Assembly (NCBI GenBank): GCA_951804985.1
Contig: OX638135.1
Coordinates: 42,236,324 to 42,300,323, forward strand
Length of the DNA: 64,000 nt
Origin: Dryomyza anilis
Taxonomy: Eukaryota; Arthropoda; Insecta; Diptera; Dryomyzidae
Direction: 5' to 3'
Part shown: piece after piece, positions 1 to 9,950 of the stretch
How positions within the stretch are numbered: position 1 is the stretch's first letter
How the letters are laid out: the number at the start of each line of letters is the position of its first letter
Notes under the pieces: model-generated
What the model saw: only the letters and a program-made list of their open reading frames with translations
What the model was told of the DNA's origin: nothing
Databases searched by the model: none
Translations under genes and position numbers: made by a program

Positions 1-596
1 TAATTCACTTGACTCTTTTGCAATAACATTTTTTGTTGAACAGATTGGTGTTATATAAATAACATGTTTTTCACAAAATACAGTATTTTTGGATAATTTT
101 ATGTAAATTTCTTTACAAAACAACGAATTACATTTATGTCAGGTTTTGTTTTCCTTTGTTACACTGTACTCTCATCGCACTCTCTTCTTTCAGTGTTGCA
201 TCATTTCTTAAGTAAAATGGGGCAGAAATGTGAAATAAATAATTATTTTAGAATTTAGTTAAGTTTGAGAATTTAATTACTTTAGACACACATTTTATAT
301 TCCAAAACCTTTTACAGAATAATAACAAATAATTATTTTTTTCTTGATGCGATAAAACATTTATAATTATTTAAAATGATAAAATTTGTATATATAAGTA
401 ATTCAAAATAATAAGCAATATAAATGGGTCCGTTAAAACGAATCTCAAATAACTAAACTCTTAAATAGACATTTAAATTTCCCGGAATTTCTAAAAATGC
501 AACACTAAAAGCCCCGCTCATTTCTGCGTTGCAATCCCCGCATAGCACTCGATTGCCCGTGCAGTCAGCCGCGGGCAGGCGAGTTGGGCATCCCTA
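1..596. repeat. Dispersed repeat R1, copy a (cut by window start)
   Basis: About 590 bp matches 7972-8572 in the same orientation, with small indels. Both copies end in a GC-richer block (CCGCGGGCAGGCGAG) followed by TTGGGCATCCCTA. Read in reverse this is TAGGGATGCCCAA, which resembles hAT-type termini (CAGGG...). I infer a non-autonomous DNA element, or a segmental duplication; no left terminus or target duplication is visible because the copy starts before the window. Confidence 0.6.
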
Positions 597-632
597 TTTT
601 AAATGCTAAAACTTATCGAAAATATATTTAAC

Positions 633-795
633 CAGGGATTGTATCCGTTACCTTTATTGTTATCCGTTTCATATCGTTTCATATGCAATACCGTTACTGT
701 TACCGAATTAACGAAATTGCACCATATCGTTTACCGTTACCGATATAAAGTGTTACCGGTAATATACAGGTATGAAACGGTATTTTGCCTGTAAA
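633..795. repeat. ACCG/TTACCG-rich degenerate block, end of a G-type element
   Basis: Begins CAGGGATTGTATCCGTTACC and continues as degenerate repeats of TTACCG/ATACCG. The same kind of block, preceded by CAAGG(A/G)TTG, bounds the G elements at 32918-36510. A short open frame covers it but is only repeat translation. 796-1050 is AT-rich with nothing recognised. Confidence 0.45.
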
Positions 796-1050
796 AAAGT
801 TGCTAATTTGGAATCATAAGGCCTACATTTTTATTTTAGTATAAAATAATACCAGAAATCTGCCAACTCCCAACTACTAGCTGGACCAGCGCACATCTTC
901 GCCCGTGCTAAGTTTTTATAAATGTAACACTATATCGTTTTTAAAGTGTGGATACAATCACGCCCTCATTTGAAAATAATGAAAAAAAAGTAGTGAGAGT
1001 ACTTTTTTTCATTAGTTATATTTTTTTAATTGATTTGAAAATAATCAAAA

Positions 1051-1494
1051 ACCAATAAGAAAGGTTTGGTCACATGGAAAATGTTGATGTACAAAAATTG
1101 TGATAGTTGGTGTGATGAAGTTAGTAAGAATTATGAAAGTTATAGTCGGTCTAAGACGACTTACCATTTAAAGTAATGCATACCGGCTATGCTTCCTTCT
1201 GGGTGATACAAACGATATTTACATATATTTGAGCATGATGTCAATATATATTTGACCAAAAAAGCACGTATACAGTAAAATTAAACTGTAGATGTGTATT
1301 TTATATGAGTTATTTGAATATAAATGGTCCGATAATGAACCGGTCTCGCCAATACAGCGTATATAAATAATCTAAATTATGAGTTTCATTAATCTAACTC
1401 TTTAATTTTTTAAGCGTAGATGCAATTTTCTTGGTGTTACAAACGGCGTACCAAACTGAATATACCCTTTTACTCTTAGTGTAGGGAATAAAAA
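1051..1494 (+). mobile_element. mini-me/DINE-1-like element, type B, internally deleted
   Basis: The start aligns with the type B 5' end (CCAGTTGGGAAGGTTAGATC in better copies; CCAATAAGAAAGGTTTGGTC here). It keeps TATAGTCGGTCTAAG, the 'TTTGACCAAAAAAG' block and the 3' end ACGGCGTACCAAACTG ... GTGTAGGGAATAAAAA. The central (GACA)n core has been lost or displaced: 'CCGGCTATGCTTCCTTCTGG' appears early. It is non-coding and non-autonomous. 1495-1710 is AT-rich with nothing recognised. Confidence 0.7.
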
Positions 1495-1710
1495 TAGAAA
1501 CAATCAAAAAAAAAATATGAAATACAAAATATTTTTTAATATAAAACGTTTGAAATGTGAATTTTAAGAAACCAATAGATTAATTATCATTCTAAAAAAT
1601 CACCTTAAAATCGTTTTATATTAAAAAATATATTTTATAATATTTTTCTTATTTTTTTTTGTCAGTTAGATTTTCGTCTGACAGAATTCGAAAGACCTAA
1701 TATTATTAAA

Positions 1711-2012
1711 ACGAGTTGGGAAAGTTAGGTCACATGGATAAGTTCAGTCACATGGGACCGACTTTTATAGTCGGTCGTGCACGACTATGGAATACCCTAC
1801 ACCTTTGTTATATCTTTATTTTAAAGTTCTTAATTATGCTGAACCTCTCGCCCTCATAATATTATTCACATATCAGAAATGTACATTTTATATAAATTAA
1901 AAAGTGTATATAAAAGTATAAAATAATTAATAAAAAAAATCAGAAAAATGAAAGTGGGCGGACCACGCCTATATATAAAATTTTGTAAGGAAAATATTTC
2001 ATAACTTTGATT
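1711..2012 (+). mobile_element. mini-me/DINE-1-like element, type A, 5' part only
   Basis: Starts ACGAGTTGGGAAAGTTAGGT and carries the 5' hairpin (TATAGTCGGTCG...CGACTATGG), then AATACCCTACACC and the 'GGGCGGACCACGCC' block. It stops near 2012, so the (GACA)n core and 3' end are missing. The following 2013-2350 resembles no other repeat here; a short open frame in it is not supported as a gene. Confidence 0.75.
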
Positions 2013-2358
2013 TGTTCTACAAATTGAGGATCGTTGGCCTAATCTGGAATGAAACCTATCAATTCTGGTTGATTTCGGTCTCTCGATTCTTGCTTGCTCA
2101 GAATGTTCCTTATACGTCGAGATTTCGCACAAAATCGAGTCAAAGTTGCAAAAAAGGCCGTTTTGGTACTTTATATCGCAGGTTATCGCACGATTTAGAC
2201 ATGTTGCAGATACAAACTTTGTCACAAAATAAAAAATGAACCTTGCCCTATGGATAATTGGCAAAAATCTATGTCCAGATATTAGTTTTTGCAAAAAATC
2301 AAAAAGAAATTTGTGTTACCAAAAAAGTGTGTCGAGAGAGTAATTTATCACAATTCTC

Positions 2359-2725
2359 CATGATACAAATATTTACAGGCACGATCACTCTGACATTAGG
2401 CAAGTTTTTTTGACAAATTTTAAAATATTTTGTTTTGATTCAAATTCAAATTTTCAAAAATTGAAATTTATATTCAAAAAAAATATGAAAAATATTTTTC
2501 AGATTTTGTTTTGATTATAAAAATGTTTGTGAACATTTTTAAGTTATCTCAAAGCATACCTTGATAATTATTTTTCATTTCTATAGAATTTTATATGAGA
2601 TTTTTTTTAATTGTCGATTTTGTTTTGATTTTAAAACTAAACTTCAAAAAACTTGCCTAGTGTCACTAAAGTAAACATTGGATAAAAATGAGAGAGTGAT
2701 CGTACCTGTAAATATTTGTATCATG
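2359..2725. mobile_element. MITE with CATGATACAAATATTTACAG inverted ends
   Basis: 367 bp. The left end CATGATACAAATATTTACAG...GATCACTCT is matched in inverse orientation by AGAGTGATCGTACCTGTAAA...GTATCATG on the right, about 33 bp with one mismatch. Flanks are CAATTCTC at 2351-2358 and CAATTCTT at 2726-2733, an 8-bp direct repeat with one difference. An 8-bp duplication is typical of hAT elements, so I infer a hAT-derived MITE. No coding capacity. Confidence 0.75.
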
Positions 2726-2918
2726 CAATTCTTTAAGCTCTTAAAAATATTTTAATAAGGACTGCGTCGAATAAAATTGTCCGCTACAAAAATGAAAAAA
2801 TCTAGAAATCTAGTAATCGAATTTTTATATAATAAAATATTTTATTTTGCAATTATTTTTAGATTTAAAAAAAATATATAAAAAACCCGAAAATAATATT
2901 TTTTAATAAAAAGTTTTA

Positions 2919-3460
2919 ATTTTCCGGAACCCCTTCCATTAAGGTTGTAATGGTAGTGTCCGACACCCTCACAGCTGCTGAAGACCACTTTTTTTTAAAG
3001 TCTTGAAGGTCTTTGGCCACTTTTTTTATTGTCTTCATCTCCCTTTTGACTATCTCTCTTTGAGTATCTCTCAATCGGCCTGAGTTCTGGACAGTTTGGT
3101 GGATTGGCTTCTCTAGGCACCAAAATCCTGCATTTTGTTGGATCCACTCTAAGGCCGTTTTGCTGTAGTGACATGAAGCGAGGTCAGGCCAAAAAAATGT
3201 GGACACTTCATGTTGGCGTAAAAATGGAAGCAATCTCTTTTGCAAGCATTCCTTCACATATATTTCGCTATTAATTGTACCCGATGTCACGAATGAGCTG
3301 CTCTTTTTTCCACAACTGCAAATTGCCTGCCAAACAATGAATTTCTTTGGGAATTTTGTCATTTTTTTTATTTGAATTTTTCAGCGACATTTCCTGTGAC
3401 CTGCGAAAGCTATCAGTTGATCGTGCGAGCTGGTCCACGCTGCTTTGTTCTCCAGTCACC
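2919..3460 (-). pseudogene. Tc1/mariner-superfamily transposase remnant
   Basis: Encodes the C-terminal half of a DDE transposase that would cut and rejoin transposon ends in the nucleus. The stretch around 'FIVWQAICSCGKK', then 'FFWPDLASCHYSK' (second catalytic Asp in PDLASCHYS) and the downstream 'PNCPELRP' motif in another frame are recognisable; the C-terminus reads 'LMEGVPEN'. A frameshift near 3110 breaks the third catalytic region, and another near 3360 moves the N-terminal part ('MTGEQSSVDQLARSTDSFRR') to a different frame. The first catalytic Asp region and N-terminal helix-turn-helix domain are absent. The PDLASCHYS motif suggests a mariner-like (possibly rosa/DD41D) lineage, but that subgroup is from memory. 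The copy is dead. Confidence 0.75.
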
Positions 3461-3810
3461 CCAGTATAAATTGTTAAATTTTAATACAACAAATAGAATT
3501 TTTACTAAACTTTTTTTTATCTGAAACTTATTTTGAGGCATTTAAATTTATTTTAGATAGAATAATAGTAAATTTTAAGATCTTTTCACAATTGCAACAA
3601 ATCTTTTAAAAATATATCAAGTATTGTTCAAAAAAATAATGTTTATGTTGTTTTTACAAGCTTTTATTTAACTTCACTTGTTTGTACGTTTGTTCGTTTG
3701 TTAGTATGTCGGGCACAAAAATATCAAATTTAACATACTTCCTTATATCCGATCGAGTTGAAACTTGGAACACATATAGTATTCGATGTGGCACATATAA
3801 AAATAAATTT

Positions 3811-4150
3811 TAAAGTTCGAATTTTGGCCGATAGGGGGCGCTAAAACTATTTTTAGACCGTGTGAAGTCTGTTCTTTATCTAGAATATTGAAATTTAGAA
3901 AATGTATAGTTTTAGACACGGGGAAAAATATGGCAAACTCAGAACTTTGAATTTTGTCCGCTAGGGGGCGCATTTGCTATTAATGGACCCTCTAAAATGC
4001 GTTCTTCACCTAGAAAAATGAAATTTAAAACATGTATAGTATTGGCAACGGGTAAAAATTTGGCAAACTTAGAACTTCGAATTTTCTCCGCTGGAGGTCA
4101 CATTAATTATTAATGGACCCTCTGAAATCCGATCTTCACCTAGAAAATCA
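3811..4150. repeat. Tandem array, about 128-bp unit, 2.7 copies
   Basis: Units start near 3811, 3941 and 4068, each with TT(C/T)GAATTTT(G/C)(G/T)CCG(A/C)TAGGGGGCGC-like sequence, then a TCTAGAA...GAAATTTA block and GTATAGT...ACGGG(G/T)AAAAAT. The third unit is truncated. The units are diverged, so the array is old. 3461-3810 between the transposase remnant and the array shows nothing recognised. Confidence 0.7.
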
Positions 4151-4479
4151 AATGCTTTTAATATAATAAATAAAACAGCTCATCCGATTTTCTTGAAATT
4201 TTTACCACAGATGCGGTATGAAGGAAGGAATGATAGGATATATATGGGCGGGATTGGACAAATAGGCGTGGCACCTCCAATACAACCTAAACTTTCAATA
4301 TGATATAACTCGGCAGTTTCACCAGCTACGAACATGAAACAAAAAACTCAAATACAAAAAAAAACATTAAAAGTAAAAACACAAAAGCAAAAGCACAAAA
4401 CAAAAGCAGAAATACAAAAATAAAATCAATAACATAAAACTAAAAACCAAACTAAAGGAAAAACAAAAAAAGGAAAGAT

Positions 4480-4655
4480 AGAGAAAAACGAACTCACCAC
4501 ACTAAAACTCACCACAATAAAATTCACAGTCTAAAATGCATCACACTAAAACTCACCACACTAAAACTCACTACACTATAACTCACCACACTAAAATTCA
4601 CCACAATAAAACTCCCCATATTATAACTCACCACACTAAAACTCACCACAATATT
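4480..4655. repeat. Minisatellite, about 15-bp unit (ACTCACCACACTAAA)
   Basis: Roughly ten degenerate units of ACTCACCAC(A/T)(C/A)TA(A/T)AA lie in tandem. The preceding 4330-4480 is an A-rich tract of AAAACACAAAAGCAAAAGC-like simple sequence, which may be the source of slippage. No protein is implied. Confidence 0.75.
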
Positions 4656-4679
4656 TTATTTACTCAGATCTTTGATTTT

Positions 4680-5455
4680 CCATCGCTAGAGGACGTAACC
4701 AGTAACCACTGAACCGATCTCTGTAAAACTTAGTGCAGTAATTCTTTCGAGCACGCAAATTAATGCAGTTCAGAAAGTAGTTCTAAATTTCATCGAGAGG
4801 GGGCGTTAAAGGCACAATTTTATATCTCGGTAACCATTGAACCGATCTATGCAAAACTTCATTAAGTGACTCCTTCGGGACCCAAATTTAACATATCGTC
4901 ATTGTAGAACGAAAAGTCACAAACTACATTTTTATGAATAATTTATATTTCTAGTTTGTTGATTAATACTATATAAAGTAATTGATGCATTTTTAAATAT
5001 CAAAAAAAAAATTGATATCATCTATTAAAAGATAACAGAAATGTATATAAAGATTTTTGTAAATGAATATTTGGCATTTTGAAAATGTATTTGGTGACTT
5101 TTCGTTCTACAACGACGATATGCTAGTGTATAGTTCGAAATTATATCGATAGAGGGCGGTAAGGACAAAAGATATCGCGGTAACTGCTGAACCGATATAA
5201 GAAAAACTTGGTACAATTACTCTTGCGGGCACAAAATTTAACATACTCTAGAGTGTAGTTATAAATTATATCGATAGAGGGTGTTAAGATCAACATTTTA
5301 TATTTAGGTTATCACTTAACTGATCTCGACAATGCTTGGTACAGGAAATCGTTGTGGAAATTTTCAAAGACTAGAAAGTAGTTCAAATTACATCGACAGA
5401 AGGTGTTAAGGGCAAAAATTATAACTCGGTAACCGCTGAACCGATCTATGCAAAA
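4680..5455. repeat. Tandem array, about 120-bp unit, five copies, interrupted by a MITE
   Basis: Each unit carries (A/T)TCGA(G/T)AG(G/A)GGGCG(T/G)TAA, then CTCGGTAACC(G/A)(C/T)TGAACCGATCT, AAAACTT(G/A)GT and (G/C)GGGCACAAATTTAACATA. Unit boundaries are near 4680, 4800, 5142, 5265 and 5390. The second unit is split by the MITE at 4896-5118. Units share the general design of the array at 3811-4150, so both may be internal repeats of one larger element. Confidence 0.7.
4896..5118. mobile_element. TCGTC-family MITE, copy 1
   Basis: 223 bp with about 37-bp inverted ends: TCGTCATTGTAGAACGAAAA on the left, its near-perfect complement on the right. TA at 4894-4895 and 5119-5120 flank it. Neighbouring tandem units give the empty site (AATTTAACATACTCTAG), showing a single TA before insertion. 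A TA duplication is the Tc1/mariner signature, so I infer a mariner-mobilised MITE. Shares TCGTC and an AACTACAT block with 6963-7195. Confidence 0.85.
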
Positions 5456-5516
5456 TAATAATTCTAATGACCATATAACGACTAAAAAAGTAAAAATAAA
5501 AAAACTAATAAAAAAA

Positions 5517-6324
5517 CGAGTTGGGAAAGTTAGGTCACATGGGGCGGATTTTTATAGTCGGTCGGGCCCGACTATGGAATACCCTACACCTTTGGTGGGG
5601 ATATTAATGTGGGATATTTATTTGCATACCTTAATTTTAAAGTTTTTAATTATGCTGAACCTCCCCACCATCAGAATATTATTCATATATCAGAAATTTA
5701 CGTCTTATATACCCATAAATTAAAAAATTTATATAAAAGTATAAACAACTAAAAAAAAATTAAAAAATATAAATGGGCGGACCACGCCTATATTTAAAAT
5801 TTTGAATGGCTAATATTTTATAGATTTGATTTTAATAATTTATTTACGGACCAAATTTCCACTATGAAAACCCGGGAAATAATGAAAAAAAAGTGGGCGG
5901 ATCACGCCCATTTTTGGACCACATATTTATAGGTGAATTCTAACAATACCTTTTAAAGTTTATAACTATACCTTGAATACTTTTCGAGTTATTAGTTCCG
6001 AAAGAGTTATATAAAAGTGACTTGTATGGGAGGTGGGCGTGTCCGTTGACCGATTTCGCTCATTTTCAAACACAGTTCCTACTTTTGGCTAAAATATATT
6101 GAGACAAAATTTCATCGCATTCTGATCAGTATTTCTCAAGTTATTCTGTATTCGGACAGCAAGACAGCAAGACGGACAGACAGACGGACATGGCTAAATG
6201 GACTCGGGTAGTGATGCTGATCAAGAATATATATACTTTTCCATACCGGACACGCCTCCTAAGGGGCGTTACAATATCTGCACATACTTAATATACCCTG
6301 TACCTCATAGGTGTAGGGTATAAA
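5517..6324 (+). mobile_element. mini-me/DINE-1-like element, type A, full length
   Basis: Complete 808-bp copy. Features in order are CGAGTTGGGAAAGTTAGGTC; a 5' hairpin around GTCGGTCGGGCCCGACTA; subterminal AATACCCTACACC, complementary to GGTGTAGGGTAT at the 3' end; GTGGGCGG.TCACGCCCA; a short GACGGACAGACAGACGGACA tract; the core GGACTCGGGTAGTGATGCTG / ATCAAGAATATATATACTTT; and a 3' hairpin TACCCTGTACCTCATAGG. Subterminal inverted repeats plus a 3' stem-loop are the architecture described for DINE-1/Helentron-associated elements. It has no coding capacity and would depend on a Rep/helicase supplied in trans. Confidence 0.85.
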
Positions 6325-7725
6325 AACTTTTTAAAAATCAAGCTTTTATAAAAATTTGTACTAAAAAATTAAAAATAAATTTACTAAAAATATGAAATAT
6401 ATTTATAGTAGGTATGTATATTTATAATGAATACATATTAATATATGAAATAAATTAAATTAAATCTTTTTCAAAATATATTATTAAGATATACGTTTAT
6501 AAGAAATAAATTTTAAAATTTACTAAGAGGTTTCCAAATACAAAAATAAAAGCGTGCGGCGAAAATATTAAAAATTACCAGCATATTACATTTGTAAATG
6601 TGTAGCCTAAATATGAATTTTAACTATCAAAGGAATACAATTATGATCATATTTATATGTATATATATATCTTATACATCACAAACCTACAACTCTTTAT
6701 GCTTTAAATCTCGCAACCGCTCAGCACACTATAACCCTTCACAGCATAAGGCAAGATTGTATAGGATATATCACGTCCCGTTGTCCAGTTACACCCAGAT
6801 TCTACATGACGATTATAATATAAAATATGAGCTTTTACTTCAATTTTCCAAACTGTGTACGACTTTTATAAGTCGAGAGTTGTAGCATTTTAAAAGGTTT
6901 GCTTATTTGACAGGTGCCACAAACCTCTGTGAAATTACAACCCTTTATGGCAAGGAGAAATATCGTCGGTGATACTGCAAAACCGTCTAACTACATGTGA
7001 GAATTACGCCTAATTTTGTGTTATAATCGGGTTTTTAATGATATGTTGATCGGATAAATTTGAAATTAGGCATACTTAATTTGTATGAATTAAGTGCAAA
7101 ATTGAGATTGAAAATAGTTTTGTTTCTTCTGTAAAATTCTTTTTGTAAGAGGTATTCGAAAATGTAGATAGACGGTTTTGCAGTATCACCGACGATATAA
7201 CCTTTATCTACATCATTTAGCCAAATTCCATGACTTAAATTAAGTACATAAATAAATATTTCTAATTAAAAGTTAAGTTTTACCAGATTATCCTGAGGTA
7301 AAAACATAACACATGCCAAAAAAATATCATTGGGCTTCCGATATCAGCACTGCCTACAAAACTCATAGATACTTCCATACAGATCTACCCCTTCTCCAAA
7401 ATTATATTGAAAACTATTGCAAAGTTGAATTAAATTGCAAAGTTTATTAGTGCTAGAGTTGGACTGTAATATTCAATAATTTTGCCGCACGCTTTTATTT
7501 TTGTATTTGGAAACCTCTTAGTAAATTTTAAAATTTATTTCTTATAAACGTATATCTTAATAATATAATTTGAATAAGATTTAATTTAATTTATTTCATA
7601 TATTAATATGTATTCATTATAAATATACATACCTACTATAAATATATTTCATATTTTTAGTAAATTTATTTTTAATTTTTTAGTACAGATTTTTATAAAA
7701 GCTTGATTTTTAAAAAGTTTTTTTT
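6322..7725. mobile_element. Foldback-type element J with about 245-bp inverted ends
   Basis: The left arm 6322-6570 (AAAACTTTTTAAAAATCAAG ... GCGTGCGGCGAAAATATT) is repeated inverted at 7478-7725 with only a handful of differences over about 245 bp. The interior of about 900 bp includes a MITE (6963-7195) and no recognisable protein; a 95-codon frame at 6598-6885 has no family features. The left arm starts exactly where a mini-me copy ends, so J either inserted into its A-rich tail or was bounded by it. The exact termini and target duplication are unclear because both ends lie in A/T runs. Confidence 0.8.
6963..7195. mobile_element. TCGTC-family MITE, copy 2, nested in J
   Basis: 233 bp with about 30-bp inverted ends (TCGTCGGTGATACTGCAAAA ... 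inverse), flanked by TA at 6961-6962 and 7196-7197. It starts with the same TCGTC(G/A) and shares the AACTACAT block with copy 1, but the interior differs. Non-coding. Mariner-type mobilisation is inferred from the TA. Confidence 0.8.
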
Positions 7726-7971
7726 TATTATACACTCATTCTTAAAGAGTGTTTTAATTAAAAATAACTAAATAAAGTAAATTTAAGAATTGGTCGACAA
7801 TTTCTAGTTTCTATTGGGGTTCATGCGTAGAGTTGAAGTCGACTGCGCACAGTAGAACATAGCATTTAGTTAATGATTTAAATATTTATATTTTCATTTA
7901 ATATTGTATACGTTGTATGTAAACGATTAATGTATATTAGACAAAATCTTGTTAATTAAAAAACAAATATT

Positions 7972-8572
7972 AATAACTCACTTGACTCTTTTGCAATAAC
8001 ATTTTTTGTTAATTTGTCCAGTTTTATAAACAGAATAAAATCATTTAAGATTGGTTTTAACAAAAATATCATGTTTTTTTTCACAAAATACAGTATTTTT
8101 TGGATAATTCTATGTAAATTTTTTTACAAAACAAAGAATTATATTTATGTCAGGTTTTGTTTTCCTTTGTTACACCGTACTCTCATCGCACTCTCTTCTT
8201 TCAGTGTTGCATCATTTTTTAAGTAAAATAGGGCAGAAATGTGAAATAAATAATTATTTTATAATTTAGTTGAGTTTCAGATTTTAATCACTGTAGACAC
8301 ACCTTTTATATCCCAAAACCTTTTACAGAATAATAACATATAATAATTTTTTTTTTGCAAACGAATTTTAGTAATTCAAAAAAAAAGCAATATAAATAGG
8401 TCCGTTAAAACCAATCTAAAATAATCAAACTCTTAAATAGACATTTTAATTTACCGAAATTTCTAAAAATGCAACACCAAAAGCCCCGCTCACTTCTGCC
8501 TGTAGATACACCACGCCAAGCACTCGATTGCCTGTGCAGTCAGCCGCGGGCAGGCGAGTTGGGCATCCCTAG
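7972..8572. repeat. Dispersed repeat R1, copy b
   Basis: Direct-repeat partner of 1-596 and slightly longer inside (extra AATTTGTCCAGTTTTATAAA segment near 8010). It has the same GC-richer end block near 8500-8572 and ends GGGCATCCCTA. 7726-7971 upstream is AT-rich and may be the left part of the same element, but there is no second copy to compare with. Confidence 0.6.
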
Positions 8573-8597
8573 TTTAAATCATTCACAGTAATTATTT

Positions 8598-8823
8598 AAG
8601 TTGAATAAACCAATTCCTTTAAGGAGCACCATGAAGGAAAATCAAGAATTGTTATCTTGTTGGACATTCCAATTGGATGATTGGTGTGATTTTCATTTAA
8701 CCAATCTTTTAAATATCGACCAGAGTTACCCGAAGCACCAACGTGTTGGTGAATAGGGGCCCATTTTTGTTCATTCGGGACATCTTCTAGAAGCTCCGGC
8801 AATGTATTTTGTAAAAAATACAT
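8598..8823 (-). pseudogene. Mariner-type transposase fragment, catalytic residues lost
   Basis: About 75 codons read 'FLQNTLPELLEDVP' and, at the end, 'LDFPSWCSLKELVYST'. Both match the frame of mariner-type transposases around the second and third catalytic aspartates ('LPELLEDVPL...', 'LDFFLWG.LKS.VY'). Where the family has a QDGAPAH-like motif, this copy reads 'HQHVGASGNS', and the SPDL motif is gone, so it cannot be catalytic. N- and C-terminal parts are not found nearby. It could also be a related DDE protein of the same fold. Confidence 0.6.
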
Positions 8824-9634
8824 ATATATTTTGATTTGTATGCAGGCTAACGGAAAACATTTTTTAACAACTGTTCTGAAAGAAAATTTGTTAAAATAAA
8901 TACATAAAAAATAATTCTTTAAAAACTAAATATTATTTTTTTTTTTATAAAATGGTATTTTGAGGAATTTTGAGAGCTCTACAAGGAGTGCTCCGCAAGG
9001 AAAACGGTAAGTGCGAGATAAACTAGATTGACTCTTGCGGCATCTTAGGATGTGCATAAGGATTTAAATAAGTTTTTAAAAAATGTCTACCCTTTAAAAG
9101 TTTAAAGACCTTTTTAAAGAAAACAGGATCAAGAAATAAAAAATGCATTTAAATATGGGCAATTGTTCAGGTTCGATATGGAAAAATGCATATCTTGAAA
9201 TTTGAAAAAAAAGATAGAAATCGGACGTTGCACAGTGGATCGAAGGCGCGCATTTGGGCCGAAACAAAAATTTCATAAATTTGATTTTTTTTTGTGCAAT
9301 CATAAAATAGACATCCTAGTCAATAGAAAACCAATAAGTGAATTGTTTTATATGTATTATTTTCAACAGGATATCAGCCCAAAGTGGGCTCTTTTTTGAT
9401 TTTTTTGTGAATTTTAATATTTTTTTGAATACTTTTTTTGAAATTTAATTTAAATTACCTCTTGTTAAGTTATTATATTAAAATTTTCACATATTATAGC
9501 TAAAATCATATATTTCTTATTCACTTTCAAAATTTTGATTTTTAAGTTCGACATTCGGCGACAAAAGTAGCCAATTATGAAATATTTCGAAAAAAACTTT
9601 TTTGTAAATAGGATGCAACTTGTGTTTATCCATG
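8824..9634. other. AT-rich stretch, nothing recognised
   Basis: Several short open frames exist (for example on both strands at 9094-9399) but show no domain, codon structure or partner copy. I see no repeat shared with the rest of the window. Confidence 0.5.
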
Positions 9635-9950
9635 TCATTCTGTCTGTCTATCCGTATGTCTATCTGTTACACGGTAACTTGAGAAATACTAGTCGGAATC
9701 CGATGAAATTTTGTTTCAATATGTTTTACTCAAAAAATGGTTTTGATTACGGAAATGAGCCAAATCGTTCAACGGACACGCCCACCTCCCATACAAGGTA
9801 CTCGAAAAGTACCGAAGATACAATTACAAAATTTAAAACGTATTGTTAAAATTTACCTAAAAATAGTTTTTCCAAAAATGGACGTGATCCGCCCACATTT
9901 TTTTTTTAACATTATTTAAGGTTTTTTATAGTGAGAATTTTAGTCGTATT
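9635..9950 (-). mobile_element. mini-me/DINE-1-like element, type A, decayed fragment
   Basis: Reverse-strand match to the middle of type A: the CTGTCTGTC tract at 9650, GGAATCCGATGAAATTT, GGACACGCCCACCTCCCATACAAG, AAAATGGACGTGATCCGCCCAC and ATAGTGAGAATTT near 9940. Both termini are missing and mismatches are frequent, so this is one of the oldest copies here. Confidence 0.75.
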
